From NCBI RefSeq assembly GCF_000255295.1, contig NC_017030.1, forward strand, positions 9,460,328 to 9,524,327: a DNA stretch of 64,000 nt, read 5' to 3'. Made by a program: the position numbers and the translations under genes. The notes under the pieces are model-generated. The model did no database searches. It was given only the letters and a program-made list of their open reading frames with translations, and was not told the DNA's origin. Shown here piece by piece: positions 49,489 through 58,404 of the stretch; the first letter of the stretch is position 1; each line of letters opens with the position of its first letter. This DNA comes from Corallococcus coralloides DSM 2259 (GTDB taxonomy: Bacteria > Myxococcota > Myxococcia > Myxococcales > Myxococcaceae).

Positions 49489-50784
49489 ATGGTGCGTCGT
49501 GCAGGGGGACGTTCTCAATCTCGATTCGACCATCCAGTTGAGGAGGAGCTGCTGCGCGCGGAGGAGGCGGCGGCCCTGTTGGGGGTGAAGCGGGCGACGC
49601 TCTACACGTACGTGAGCCGGGGGCTCGTGCGGTGCGTGCCGGAGAAAGGCACGAAGGAGAACCGCTATCTGCGCGCGGACGTGGAGCGATTGAAGACACG
49701 CCACGACGCCCGGGCAGGCCACGCGGCGGTGGCATCCGGAGCCCTGCGCTGGGGCGAGCCCGTCATCGACTCGTCGGTGTCGCGCATCAGCGAAGAAGGG
49801 CTCTCGTACCGGGGCCGCGACGCAGTGGAGCTGGCCACGCAAGGCCACCGCTTCGAGGACGTGGCGGAGCTGCTGTGGACCGGGCACCTGCCGCTGGAGT
49901 CCACGGCGTGGCCCGCGCCGGAAGCACCGCCGTCGTCCCTCACGCCCACCGCGCTCGCGGCCATGCTGCCGCGAGACACGCCTCCCCTCTCCGCTCTCGC
50001 CGCGCTGGTGCCGCTCCTCGCCGCGAGTGACGCGGGCCGCTTCGCCGCGCCCGTGGAGCAGGACATGCTCCGCGCGCGTCGGATCATCCGTCACCTGGGC
50101 GCGTGGGTCTGCGTGGCCCAGGCTCCCGGCCGCGTGTCGCGCGCGTTGAAGGAACCCACGGTGGCCGCTTCACTGGCCACGGCATGGGACGCGAAGCCCA
50201 AGCGGACCGCGGAGCTGATCAACCTGGCGCTGGTGCTCTGCGCGGACCATGAGCTGAACACCTCCACCTTCGCCGCCCGCGTGACGGCCTCCTCCGGCGC
50301 GGACCTGTACGCGTGCATCAGCGCGGCGCTCGCGGCCATCTCCGGCCACCGTCACGGCGGCGCCTGCGACCGCGTGGAGGCGCTCATCGCGGAGGTCGGC
50401 CGTCCCGAGCGCGCCGCGCAGGTCGTCCACGGCCGCCTGCGCCGGGGCGAAGCCGTGACGGGCTTCGGCCACCGCCTCTACCTGAAGGGAGACCCGCGCA
50501 CGCCACCGCTCGTCGATGCTGCGTTGAGCGTGAAGCCCGAAGCCCCCAAGGTCCGCGTGGCCCGCGCCGTCATGGACACCATGCGGGACGCCGGCCATCC
50601 GCCGCCATCCCTGGACTGGGGCCTGGTAATACTCGCGGACGCGCTGGGCCTGCCCTCCGGCGCCGCCACCGTGCTGTTCAGCCTGGGCCGCACCGCGGGC
50701 TGGGTCGCCCACGTCCTGGAGCAGCGTGAACAGGGCCACCTGCTCCGCCCCCGCGCCCGCTACGTGGAAGCCCCCGCCCGGTAG
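49489..50784 (+). CDS. Citrate synthase-like protein with N-terminal HTH
   Basis: The 431-residue protein starts with an excisionase/MerR-like helix-turn-helix (LLRAEEAAALLGVKRATLYTYVSRGLVRCV...NRYLRADVERL). A citrate synthase fold follows with the catalytic-site histidines in CADHELNTSTF and GHRHGG and the GFGHRLYLKGDPR loop. The canonical third catalytic Asp could not be placed with certainty. HTH-citrate synthase fusions are known but poorly characterised; they may be 2-methylcitrate or citrate synthases or regulators. Divergent from the methyltransferase. Confidence 0.85.
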   Translation: MVRRAGGRSQSRFDHPVEEELLRAEEAAALLGVKRATLYTYVSRGLVRCVPEKGTKENRYLRADVERLKTRHDARAGHAAVASGALRWGEPVIDSSVSRISEEGLSYRGRDAVELATQGHRFEDVAELLWTGHLPLESTAWPAPEAPPSSLTPTALAAMLPRDTPPLSALAALVPLLAASDAGRFAAPVEQDMLRARRIIRHLGAWVCVAQAPGRVSRALKEPTVAASLATAWDAKPKRTAELINLALVLCADHELNTSTFAARVTASSGADLYACISAALAAISGHRHGGACDRVEALIAEVGRPERAAQVVHGRLRRGEAVTGFGHRLYLKGDPRTPPLVDAALSVKPEAPKVRVARAVMDTMRDAGHPPPSLDWGLVILADALGLPSGAATVLFSLGRTAGWVAHVLEQREQGHLLRPRARYVEAPAR

Positions 50785-50879
50785 CACCCTGAAACATCAC
50801 GCGCGGCTGTCACCTGGCGTGCACGCCGCGCGGCTTTCCGTTTGGCGCTCCGGGCTCCCGTGCACACACTGGCAGCCCC

Positions 50880-51167
50880 GTGAGCACCTCCCGTCCGACC
50901 CTGCCCTATCCCGCCCTGATGTTGCTCGGCAACGTGGCGTTCATCGCCTCGTGGATCGTCATCCTCAAGCGCCCCGAGGGCTGGCAGTTCGTCGGCCCCG
51001 TCCTCCTGCTCCTCTTCCTGGCCCTGCGCGTGGGCGGCGTGTGGAAGTACGCCCTGAACCACCCGGACCCCGCCGGCCGCACGAAGCGCTCCGCCATCCT
51101 CTCCACCGTGCTGGCCGTGCTCGCCGTGGGCCTGTGGGGCTACACATGGATGAGCGGTCCCCGCTAG
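50880..51167 (+). CDS. Small three-helix membrane protein
   Basis: The 95-residue protein has a GTG start. Hydrophobic helices are LMLLGNVAFIASWIVIL, FVGPVLLLLFLALRVGGV and ILSTVLAVLAVGLWGYTW. No family is recognised. Confidence 0.65.
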   Translation: MSTSRPTLPYPALMLLGNVAFIASWIVILKRPEGWQFVGPVLLLLFLALRVGGVWKYALNHPDPAGRTKRSAILSTVLAVLAVGLWGYTWMSGPR

Positions 51168-51263
51168 GGATGAGCGGTCCCCGCCAGCAAACGAAACGGG
51201 CGCCCCTTCCGTGAGTGGAAGGCAGCGCCCGTCGTCACTTCCAACCGCGGAAGAAGCCCCGCG

Positions 51264-52373
51264 TCAGACGTTGAAGCGGAAGTGCATGCAGTCGCCGTCC
51301 TGCACGACGTACTCCTTGCCTTCCACGCGCAGCAGGCCCTTCTCCTTCACGGCCGACTCGCTGCCCAACTTCACCAGGTCCGTCCACGCGAAGACTTCCG
51401 CCTTGATGAAGCCGCGCTCGAAGTCGGAGTGGATGACGCCCGCCGCCTGCGGCGCCTTGAAGCCCTTGTGGATGGTCCACGCGCGGCACTCCTGCTCGCC
51501 CACCGTGAAGTACGTCCACAGGCCCAGGAGCTTGTAGCCCTCGCGCACGACCTTGTGCAGGCCCGGCTCCGTCAGGCCGGAGTCCGCCAGGAAGCCCGGG
51601 CGGTCGGACTCGGGGAGCTGCTGGATTTCCGACTCCAGCGCCGCCGCCAGCACCACCACGCCCGCGCCCTCCTTCGCGGCCATCTCGCGCACCGCCTGCA
51701 CGCGCGGGTCCGCGTCCTCCTTGCCAATCTGCTTCTCGCTGATGTTCGCCACGTACAGCACGGGCTTGTCCGTCAGCAGGAACAGGTCCTGGATGGCCGC
51801 CTTCTCTTCGTCGGTGAGCTTCTGCGCGCGCACCGTGATGCCTTCATCCAGCTTCGCCTTGATGCGCTCCAGGAGCGCGACCTCGGCCTTCGCCTCTTCG
51901 CCCGCCTTGCCGCCGACCTTGGTGTTCTTCAGCGAGCGCTCGCGGCGCTTCTCCACGGTCTCCAGGTCCTTGAGGCACAGCTCCGTGTCGACCACGTCCC
52001 GGTCCCGCACCGGGTTCACGCCTCCCTCGACGTGGGTGACGTTGTCGTCCTCGAAGCAGCGCAGCACGTGGAGCACCGCGTTCACCTGCCGGATGTTCCC
52101 CAGGAACTGGTTGCCCAGGCCCTCGCCCTTGGACGCGCCGCGCACCAGGCCGGCGATGTCCACGAACTCCAGCGACGTGGGGATCTTCTTCAGCGGCTTG
52201 ATGAGCGCCGACAGCTGGTCCAGGCGGTCGTCCGGCACCGGCACCACGCCCACGTTCGGCTCGATGGTGCAGAACGGATAGTTCGCCGCCTGAGCGCCCG
52301 CGGCGGACAGGGCGTTGAACAGGGTGGACTTGCCCACGTTGGGCAGACCGACGATGCCAATGGAGAGAGCCAT
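51264..52373 (-). CDS. ychF: Ribosome-binding ATPase YchF
   Basis: The 369-residue Obg-family protein has the P-loop GLPNVGKST, switch/G3 DIAGLVRGASKGEGLGNQFL, and a central coiled coil (LKDLETVEKRRERSLKNTKV). The C-terminal TGS domain reads LLGLWTYFTVGEQECRAWTIHKGFKAPQAAGVIHSDFERGFIKAEV. YchF/OLA1 prefers ATP, binds ribosomes and affects translation and stress response. It is complete. It follows the atp genes on the same strand. Confidence 0.97.
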   Translation of the reverse strand: MALSIGIVGLPNVGKSTLFNALSAAGAQAANYPFCTIEPNVGVVPVPDDRLDQLSALIKPLKKIPTSLEFVDIAGLVRGASKGEGLGNQFLGNIRQVNAVLHVLRCFEDDNVTHVEGGVNPVRDRDVVDTELCLKDLETVEKRRERSLKNTKVGGKAGEEAKAEVALLERIKAKLDEGITVRAQKLTDEEKAAIQDLFLLTDKPVLYVANISEKQIGKEDADPRVQAVREMAAKEGAGVVVLAAALESEIQQLPESDRPGFLADSGLTEPGLHKVVREGYKLLGLWTYFTVGEQECRAWTIHKGFKAPQAAGVIHSDFERGFIKAEVFAWTDLVKLGSESAVKEKGLLRVEGKEYVVQDGDCMHFRFNV

Positions 52374-52418
52374 GATGGATTCCTGGAACAGGCGGGCGCG
52401 GCGGAAGACTCCCGGCCT

Positions 52419-52967
52419 TTAGGCCGAGCGGCGGGTCGCCGTGGCGCTGGTGGCGCCGGGCAGGCCCTGCACGAACTGCTCGGCCAGCGCGCGGTGCTTG
52501 GCGTCGTCCATGCGCTCGTTGATGAGCTTGCCGGCCACTTCCATGGCCAGGTCCACGGCCATGGAGCGGACCTCCGCGATGGCCTTGGCCTTCTGGTCCT
52601 CAATCTCGCGGCGGGCGGACAGCTTCAGCTCCTCCGCCTCCTTGCGGCTCTTGGCCATCAGCTCGTCGCGGAACTTCTCCATGTCCGCCTGCACGCGGCG
52701 GGTGGTCTCCGCGGCCTCGCGGCGGGCCTCGGCGATGGCCGTCTTCTGGTCGGCGAGCAGCTTCTCCGCCTCGGCGCGCTCACGCTTGGCGCTCTCGATG
52801 GCGTTGGAGATCTGCTTCTCGCGCTCCTCGACGAGCGACAGGATGGGCCCCCACGCCTTCGCCCGCAGCACCAGCAGGACGATGACGAAGGTGACGATGG
52901 TCCAGAAGATGAGGCCCGGACGGACCTCCACGAAGCTGCTGGCGGCGAGGACAGAGGGCAGGAACAT
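52419..52967 (-). CDS. atpF: ATP synthase subunit b
   Basis: The 182-residue protein has one N-terminal transmembrane helix (GLIFWTIVTFVIVLLVLRAKAWGPI) and a long charged coiled coil (REKQISNAIESAKRERAEAEKLLADQKTAIAEARREAAETTRR) that forms the peripheral stalk joining Fo to F1. The length is slightly over the E. coli subunit. The F1 genes do not follow, so the stalk delta subunit and F1 are encoded elsewhere, as in other myxobacteria. Confidence 0.95.
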   Translation of the reverse strand: MFLPSVLAASSFVEVRPGLIFWTIVTFVIVLLVLRAKAWGPILSLVEEREKQISNAIESAKRERAEAEKLLADQKTAIAEARREAAETTRRVQADMEKFRDELMAKSRKEAEELKLSARREIEDQKAKAIAEVRSMAVDLAMEVAGKLINERMDDAKHRALAEQFVQGLPGATSATATRRSA

Positions 52968-53052
52968 GGCGGGTCCCGGTGAAGCGAAAAGACAGAGGGA
53001 GGATGCGGGAGACTTCAGGTGAAACGGTTACCGCGGTACCGCGAGCCGGAAC

Positions 53053-53086
53053 GCCGGCGCCCCTTCTTCCCGAAGAGGACGCCGGC
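53053..53086 (-). promoter_or_regulatory. Strong hairpin between atpE and atpF
   Basis: A 7-bp GC stem (GCCGGCG / CGCCGGC) with a nested TCTTC/GAAGA stem lies in the 142-base gap between atpE and atpF. There is no U-tract. It could act as an attenuator or mRNA stabiliser that raises c-subunit output relative to b (inference). Confidence 0.45.
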
Positions 53087-53109
53087 TCCCGGTGACACCA
53101 ACGTCCTGA

Positions 53110-53340
53110 CTAGACCTTGATGGCCAGCAGGATGCAGACGACCAGCGCGAACAGCGTGGCGCCTTCGATGAGCGCCGCGGCGATGATCATCGTGGTGCGG
53201 ATGTCGCCGCCGGCGGCCGGCTGACGGCCCGTGGCGTCCATGGCGGCGGCGGCCAGCTTGCCGATGCCGAGGGCGGCGCCGATGATGGAGAGACCCGCGC
53301 CGATACCGGCGGCGAGGAACGCGAGAGCGATGTTGGTCAT
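53110..53340 (-). CDS. atpE: ATP synthase subunit c
   Basis: The 76-residue hairpin proteolipid has two hydrophobic helices (IALAFLAAGIGAGLSIIGAALGIG; TTMIIAAALIEGATLFALVVCILLAI), the conserved RQP loop (ATGRQPAAGG) and the ion-binding Glu in ALIEGATLF. No sodium-type extra motif (Gln/Thr set) is evident, so it is probably proton-coupled. Confidence 0.95.
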   Translation of the reverse strand: MTNIALAFLAAGIGAGLSIIGAALGIGKLAAAAMDATGRQPAAGGDIRTTMIIAAALIEGATLFALVVCILLAIKV

Positions 53341-53482
53341 GGGAGCACGTCTTCTTTCGTGAGGCGGGACCCGCTTGTGGGGGGGTCGTGAATTCCCTTT
53401 AGGACTACCTCCGGCGGCCTTTCGAACCGCCGGGTCTTCAACCGGGGCGCGCCGTCACGAAGACGTGCGCCCCGTCAACTTG

Positions 53483-54541
53483 TCAGCCCAGGTGGTGGGC
53501 CTTGCCGTGGTCGTGGCTCGCGCCACCCTCGTGGTGCTCGTCGTGGTGGTGGCCCATGGCCACGCTCATCCCGATGAACAGCGCCGACAGCATGGTGAAC
53601 ACGTACGCCTGCACGAAGGCCACGAACAGTTCCAGCAGGTAGATGCCGAAGGCGAACGGCACGCTCACCAGGGCCACCGCGGGGTTGCGGAGCATGAAGA
53701 TGAGGCCCAGCAGGAAGAAGATGACGATGTGGCCCGCCAGCATGTTGGCGAACAGACGGATGGTGAGCGCGAAGGGCTTGGTGAACAGGCCCAGGAACTC
53801 CACCGGAATCATGATGGGCCACAGCCAGGGGGCCACGCCGCCCGTCAGGTGCTTGAGGTAGCCACCGATGCCCGCCGCGCGGATGCCCGCCGCCTGCGTG
53901 ACGAAGAAGGTGCACAGCGCCAGGCCGCAGGTGACCGCGATGTTGCCCGTGGCGGTCGCCATCCAGGGGAACAGGCCCAGCAGGTTCATGAAGAGGATGA
54001 AGAAGAACGCGGTGAGCAGGTAGGGCACGTAGCGGGGGCCCTCCTCCTTGCCGATGTTCTTGATGGCCAGCTCGTCACGGACGAAGAGGACCAGCATCTC
54101 GAAGAGGTTCGCCCCGGCGCCGCGCGGCACGAGCTTCGTCTTGTCGCGGTTGCTCCAGATGAGGATGGAGCCGATGAGCAGCAGCGCCGCCAGCCACATC
54201 ATCACCGTGTGCTTGGTGATGGAGAGGTCCAGGCAGCCGGCGCCCAGGCCCGGGTAGACCTCGCCGTGGCCGCCGCCGTGCGGGTCGGCCACCGGCGTGC
54301 AGGCGCCATCCTTCAGCGGGATGAGGATCTGCGGCAGGTGGATGGGGATGTGGTTGTGGCTGAGGGGGATCTCGAACTCGTACTCATTCGAGTCGGACAC
54401 GTGGTGGAGGATGTAGCCGGCGACGTCCTCGCCCTCGGCGTCCTTGTCCTCGTTCGCGTAGCCATGCTCGCCGGCCGGGTCGGAGGCCCACACGGCGCCC
54501 GCGAACAGACAGGCGAACAGCACCATTGCCTTGCGCATCAC
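53483..54541 (-). CDS. atpB: ATP synthase subunit a
   Basis: The 352-residue protein is longer than usual because of a signal-like N-terminus (KAMVLFACLFAGAVWA) and a periplasmic acidic/His-rich region (about 25-105). The conserved core carries the essential Arg in KPFALTIRLFANMLAGH and later the FVQAYVFTMLSALFIG helix. A His-rich tail (GHHHDEHHEGGASHDHGKAHH) ends the protein. The start overlaps the atpI stop (ATGA). Confidence 0.95.
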   Translation of the reverse strand: MMRKAMVLFACLFAGAVWASDPAGEHGYANEDKDAEGEDVAGYILHHVSDSNEYEFEIPLSHNHIPIHLPQILIPLKDGACTPVADPHGGGHGEVYPGLGAGCLDLSITKHTVMMWLAALLLIGSILIWSNRDKTKLVPRGAGANLFEMLVLFVRDELAIKNIGKEEGPRYVPYLLTAFFFILFMNLLGLFPWMATATGNIAVTCGLALCTFFVTQAAGIRAAGIGGYLKHLTGGVAPWLWPIMIPVEFLGLFTKPFALTIRLFANMLAGHIVIFFLLGLIFMLRNPAVALVSVPFAFGIYLLELFVAFVQAYVFTMLSALFIGMSVAMGHHHDEHHEGGASHDHGKAHHLG

Positions 54542-54951
54542 TCGTCTCCGCCCGCCGTGTCTTTCGACGCGGCCATCACGTAGCTGACTTCAATCCACTG
54601 CAGCGCGAAGTAGACGCCGAAGAAGCCGCCCACGAACGCGATCGCGCTCAAATTCCGGGACACCACCCACGCCAGCCCAATCCCCACGCCCACGCCCCTG
54701 AGGGCGAAGACCACACCGACCACCTTCAGCGCCGCCTTCAAATCCGCCTGCAACGACGCGCGCCGCTTCAGCACCAGCGCCAGCACGCCCGTCACCGCGG
54801 CGATACCGACACCCAGCAGCGCGGCGACCCGGTCCTCGGTCACCTTCGGCAGCGCCGCCGCCACCACCCCGCCCACCCCCATCACCGCCGCCGCCAGCCC
54901 CGCGTGCGTCCAGAACGGGTCCCGCTTCGGCTGTCCGCCCGTCCCCGTCAC
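54538..54951 (-). CDS. atpI: ATP synthase I-like protein
   Basis: The protein is 137 residues from a GTG that overlaps the atpZ stop (GTGA). Four transmembrane helices (WTHAGLAAAVMGVGGVVAAAL; RVAALLGVGIAAVTGVLALVL; VVGVVFALRGVGVGIGLAWVV; FVGGFFGVYFALQWIEVSYVM) match the AtpI/UncI family, which assists c-ring assembly. The open frame to 55056 lies over atpZ and is spurious. Confidence 0.8.
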   Translation of the reverse strand: MTGTGGQPKRDPFWTHAGLAAAVMGVGGVVAAALPKVTEDRVAALLGVGIAAVTGVLALVLKRRASLQADLKAALKVVGVVFALRGVGVGIGLAWVVSRNLSAIAFVGGFFGVYFALQWIEVSYVMAASKDTAGGDE

Positions 54952-55214
54952 TTGCGCTTCCCCAGCCGCGCCATCGCGTGAAGGAAGCTGTAGAACCCCA
55001 CGCCAATCCCCACCAGGCTCAAGCCCAGGAGCAGCCAGGGCGCGGTCCCCAGCCACCTGTCCAGGAAGTACCCTCCCAGGACCCCCACCACCGCCCCACC
55101 CACCAGCTTCCAGACCGCGGAGATGTACGGCTCCGCCGCCCGCATCTGCCGGGCCGTCTCGCCCAGCTCACTGCCCGGCGCGTCCTCCTGCTTGCGAGGC
55201 TCCTGGTCTGCCAT
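54948..55214 (-). CDS. atpZ: AtpZ/AtpI-family F0F1 assembly protein
   Basis: The 88-residue protein has two transmembrane helices (AVWKLVGGAVVGVLGGYFLDRWLG; APWLLLGLSLVGIGVGFYSFLHAM), matching the F0F1-ATPase subunit PF09527 group found first in atp operons. The Gly-rich helix with YFLDRWLG is characteristic. It is the first gene of the atp Fo operon. Confidence 0.85.
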   Translation of the reverse strand: MADQEPRKQEDAPGSELGETARQMRAAEPYISAVWKLVGGAVVGVLGGYFLDRWLGTAPWLLLGLSLVGIGVGFYSFLHAMARLGKRK

Positions 55215-55599
55215 GCGGACGCCTCACCAAACCCCGGAAAAGTCTTGGGTTTCCTTCGCCAACCCCGACCCCGCCCATACACGCGCGCGGCGCCGCTTAG
55301 CACCGAATGAGCGGCGCGTGCAACCGGTACGGGGACCCGGGGTCCCCCACCGCCAGCAGCGGTTGCGGCACCCGCAAGCGCAGCTACCACGGCGCCGGGT
55401 CCATGGGGGTGGTTTCTCCTCTGAAGGAGGGGCTCAAAGGAGCAGGCGTCCCGGGGGGCGCCCGGTGGATCAGCGGCGGCCGGGCCCCATGGGGGTGACG
55501 GGCGGCCGGGCGGAGCGCCCTCCGTCTCTCAGCACCGGGCCTGGGGCATCGCCAGCTTGGCAGGGGTCACGTTGGCCGTTCATGCCCAAGGAGTCACGC
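55215..55599. other. Divergent intergenic region upstream of atp operon
   Basis: The 385-base gap lies between atpZ (minus) and the YbhB-like gene (plus). It should hold the atp promoter. It is rich in Pro/Gly-type shadow frames, but none has a ribosome-binding site with a credible product. Confidence 0.4.
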
Positions 55600-56094
55600 A
55601 TGCCGAAGCCGCTCGAGCTCACCTCTCCGAAGTTCAAGGACGGGATGCCCATCCCCATCGCCTACACCGGCGAGGGCGACGACAAGGCGCCTCCCCTGCA
55701 CTGGGAGAACCTCCCCGCCGGGGCCAAGAGCCTGGCCCTCATCGTGGAGGACCCGGACGCGCCGGACCCGGCGAACCCCCAGCGCACCTTCTGCCACTGG
55801 GTCCTTTACAACCTCCCGGTCAACACCCAGAACATCCCGGACGGGGCCACCCTGGACGTGCTGCCGGAGGGGGTGAAGCTGGGGCGCAACGACTTCAACC
55901 GGCAGGACTACGGCGGCCCCATGCCGCCCATCGGCAGCCACCGGTACTTCTTCAAGCTGTACGCCCTGGACACGGTGCTGCCGGACCTGAACCAGCCCAC
56001 CCGCACGGAGCTGCTCAAGGCGATGCAGGGCCACATCGTGGGGGAGACACAGCTCATGGGCACCTACGAGAAGACGCACCACCGCAAGCACTGA
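55600..56094 (+). CDS. YbhB/YbcL (Raf-kinase-inhibitor-like) protein
   Basis: The 164-residue PEBP-family protein shows LTSPKFKDGMPIPIAYTGEGDDKAPPLHWENLPAGAKSLALIVEDPDAPDP, FCHWVLYNLP and GPMPPIGSHRYFFKLYALD, which form the small-molecule binding pocket. It lacks a signal peptide. The ATG at 55600 with an AAGGAGTCACGC ribosome-binding site is preferred over the ATG six codons upstream. Function in bacteria is unclear. Confidence 0.92.
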   Translation: MPKPLELTSPKFKDGMPIPIAYTGEGDDKAPPLHWENLPAGAKSLALIVEDPDAPDPANPQRTFCHWVLYNLPVNTQNIPDGATLDVLPEGVKLGRNDFNRQDYGGPMPPIGSHRYFFKLYALDTVLPDLNQPTRTELLKAMQGHIVGETQLMGTYEKTHHRKH

Positions 56095-56110
56095 AGGCGC
56101 ACGGGGCACC

Positions 56111-56704
56111 TCAAGGTGACGGCAGCTCGCGCGACATCACGGCGGGCAGGCCAGGCACCTTGAGGTACTCCACGCGCGTGGGCTTCGGCTCCACCGGGGG
56201 CCAGCCCGGCGCGTCCAGCGCGGCGAGCAGCGTGAGCACCGGGTAGTCAAAGGACTCCACGAGCGGGCCTGATGCCGGCATGGGGGCCAGTCCCCACGCG
56301 AGCGACAGGCGCAGCCGTTCGCACCGAGCGAGCTGGGGCACGTATGCGGGCAGCTTCGCGTGCTCGCCCGCCTCCAGGAAGCGGCAGTACGCGATGGCCT
56401 CCTCGCGGTTGAGCACTTCAGGGAGCACGTCCTGGAGGAAGCGCGCTCGCAGCGGCCCCAGCTCCGGCCGCTTCGCTTCGTCCACCCAGGGGAGCTGTTC
56501 GCGCACGCGCTCGGTGCGGTGGAAGTCCATCATCCGGCCGGCGCGCTCCACCACCACCGGATCCACCCGTTGGAGGGCTTCCGCATCCAACGGCGTCAGG
56601 CCCAGCGGTGCCAGGGCCGTGGGGGCATCGCGGCGCCACGCTTCACGGAAGCGGGGATCCACGTGCAGCCGCGCAAGGACTTCCAATGCTCGTGGGTAGC
56701 TCAT
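56111..56704 (-). CDS. MNIO partner protein (HvfC/DUF2063-like)
   Basis: The 197-residue protein begins with a helical stretch (DPRFREAWRRDAPTALAPLGLTPLDAEALQRVDP) and continues with an alpha-helical body (REQLPWVDEAKRPELGPLRARFLQDVLPEVLNREEAIAYCRFLEAGEHAKLPAYVPQLARCERLRL). MNIO enzymes usually work with a small partner that presents the precursor peptide (MbnC, HvfC and ChrP are examples). Its place one base after the MNIO gene makes that role likely. Last gene of the RiPP operon. The family assignment is by context and overall form. Confidence 0.7.
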   Translation of the reverse strand: MSYPRALEVLARLHVDPRFREAWRRDAPTALAPLGLTPLDAEALQRVDPVVVERAGRMMDFHRTERVREQLPWVDEAKRPELGPLRARFLQDVLPEVLNREEAIAYCRFLEAGEHAKLPAYVPQLARCERLRLSLAWGLAPMPASGPLVESFDYPVLTLLAALDAPGWPPVEPKPTRVEYLKVPGLPAVMSRELPSP

Positions 56705-56705
56705 C

Positions 56706-57536
56706 TCAAGCCGCGCTCGCGCCGCAGCGCTGGAGGATGGCGCGCGCGCGGGCCAACTCCTCCACCAGCCGCGCGAACGGAGGAAAGCCGCTGTCCATCT
56801 CGAAGTTCACCCCGCGCACCGGGCTGCGGGGCGCGACGTATTCCAACAAGCGCCACACCTCCTCCGGCGACGGCGCGGAGTGGCTGTCCAATCTCAACCC
56901 TTCCATCGTGACGCCGCCCGCCAGATGCACCTGCACCACGCGCTCCAAAGGCAGACGGTCCAGGAAGGCATACGGGTCGAACCCGTGGTTGACCGCGTTG
57001 CAATAGAGGTTGTGCAAATCCAGCAGCAGGCCGCAGTCCGCGCCCTCCACCACGCGGCGCAGGAACTCCGCTTCATCCAACGTGTTGAGCGGCGTGTGGA
57101 AGAGATACGCGATGTTCTCCACCACGAAGGGCACATCCAGGTCCGCTCGCGCCGCCTTCACGTTGCGCACGCACGTGGCCACCGCCTCCTCCGTCAGCGG
57201 CACTGGCGTCAGCGCGCGCAGGGGCAGGTTCCCCACGCGCGTGAAGCACAGGTGATCTCCATGCCAGACGCTCCGGGTGAGCTGGCGGATGCGCTTCAAG
57301 CCGTCCCGGTAGCCGGGCGCGTCCACCCCGTCCGAGCCCACCGACAGCTCCAGGCTGTGGCCCACCAGCGGATAGCGCTTCGCGAGCAGCTCCAGCCGCC
57401 GCTCCGAGTCCGGCGTGAGCGGCAGGAAGTGCTCGGGCGTCACCTCCAGCCAGTCCACGCCGGGGTTGCCACGCGCCAGGTGCGGATTGAGGTCCCAGCG
57501 GTAGCTGAGCCCCACGCCCAGGAAGGGAAGGCCCAT
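56706..57536 (-). CDS. MNIO (DUF692/MbnB-like) iron oxygenase
   Basis: The 276-residue TIM-barrel protein has the multinuclear non-heme iron oxidative signature: EVTPEHF (30-37), VGHSLELSVGS (His60), HGDHLCF (His92, His95), VVENIAY (Glu140, Asn141), LLDLHNLYCNA (Asp173, His175, Asn176), VQVHLAGG (His204), DSHSAP (Asp217, His219) and FEMD (Glu246). Family members oxidise cysteine residues in RiPP precursors to oxazolone-thioamide, thiooxazole or related groups, using two or three irons. The two CxC peptides in the same operon are the obvious substrates (inference). Confidence 0.9.
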   Translation of the reverse strand: MGLPFLGVGLSYRWDLNPHLARGNPGVDWLEVTPEHFLPLTPDSERRLELLAKRYPLVGHSLELSVGSDGVDAPGYRDGLKRIRQLTRSVWHGDHLCFTRVGNLPLRALTPVPLTEEAVATCVRNVKAARADLDVPFVVENIAYLFHTPLNTLDEAEFLRRVVEGADCGLLLDLHNLYCNAVNHGFDPYAFLDRLPLERVVQVHLAGGVTMEGLRLDSHSAPSPEEVWRLLEYVAPRSPVRGVNFEMDSGFPPFARLVEELARARAILQRCGASAA

Positions 57537-57540
57537 GGCT

Positions 57541-58383
57541 TCAGGCCTTGCGCCGCGCCATCACCTGGAAGTGCTGCCCCAGGACGGCGAAGCCCTCGTG
57601 CGCCAGCTTCTCCTGCAACGCCAATATCTCCTCGCGCGCGGCCCACGCGTCCCACGGCTTCTCCGCGGTGCCCCCCTGCGCCGCCGCCATCGCCTTGAGC
57701 ATGTCGAAGAACATCACCGGCTTGCCGAAGATCTCGAGCAACTCCGCGCCCGCCTCCGCCACCGCGCGCTCCAGCTCGCGCACCGTGAAGGCGTGCACCG
57801 GCAGGCCATACGGGCACGTCGTGCGGCCGTCGTGGAGCGTGCGGAAGGCCTCCTGCGGCTTGCCCAGCTTCAGGTAGCCGGAGAAGGCCTCGTAGCGGTT
57901 GTCCACGCCCAGCACCACCGGCGCGCCCGGCTTCGCCACGCGCACCAGCTCCTTCACCGCGCGCGGGTACGCGTCCAGGCAGTACGACACCGGGTCGCCT
58001 TCACAGAAGACCAGGTCGAAGGCCGCGTCCGGCAGCTCCAGCGCCGCGACGTTCCCCTCCACGAAGGTCACGCGGTCCAGCAGGCCCTTCGCGGCGAACT
58101 GGGCCCTGGCGCCGTCGAGCATGCCTGGAGAGATGTCCAGCACGGTGACGTGGTGCCCGGCCTCCGCGAAGCGCGTGCCGAACTTGCCGCCCCCGCCGCC
58201 CGCGTCCAGCACGCGCCAGGCTGTGCCGTCCTTCGGCAGCAGCGCCTCCACCGGCTTCCAGGTGAGGTGCTCGTACGTCAACCAGAACAGCTTGATGGCC
58301 ATGGCGTCCGGCGCGCCCTGGTCGTACTTCGGGGACACCTCGTCGTAGCGGCGCTTGAGGCTCTGCGGGTCGGCGGAGGTCAT
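57541..58383 (-). CDS. SAM-dependent methyltransferase in RiPP operon
   Basis: The 280-residue class I methyltransferase has motif I RVLDAGGGGGKFGTRFAE, acidic VTVLDISPGML, and AFDLVFCEGDPVSYCLDAYPRAVKELVRVAKPGAPVVLGV. The overall pattern is that of small-molecule or peptide methyltransferases. It is four bases from the MNIO gene, so it probably alkylates the oxidised peptide, as the partner methyltransferase does in some known MNIO pathways (inference). Start ATG at 58383. Confidence 0.88.
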   Translation of the reverse strand: MTSADPQSLKRRYDEVSPKYDQGAPDAMAIKLFWLTYEHLTWKPVEALLPKDGTAWRVLDAGGGGGKFGTRFAEAGHHVTVLDISPGMLDGARAQFAAKGLLDRVTFVEGNVAALELPDAAFDLVFCEGDPVSYCLDAYPRAVKELVRVAKPGAPVVLGVDNRYEAFSGYLKLGKPQEAFRTLHDGRTTCPYGLPVHAFTVRELERAVAEAGAELLEIFGKPVMFFDMLKAMAAAQGGTAEKPWDAWAAREEILALQEKLAHEGFAVLGQHFQVMARRKA

Positions 58384-58404
58384 GCGAATGGCCCTTGGGA
58401 CAGG

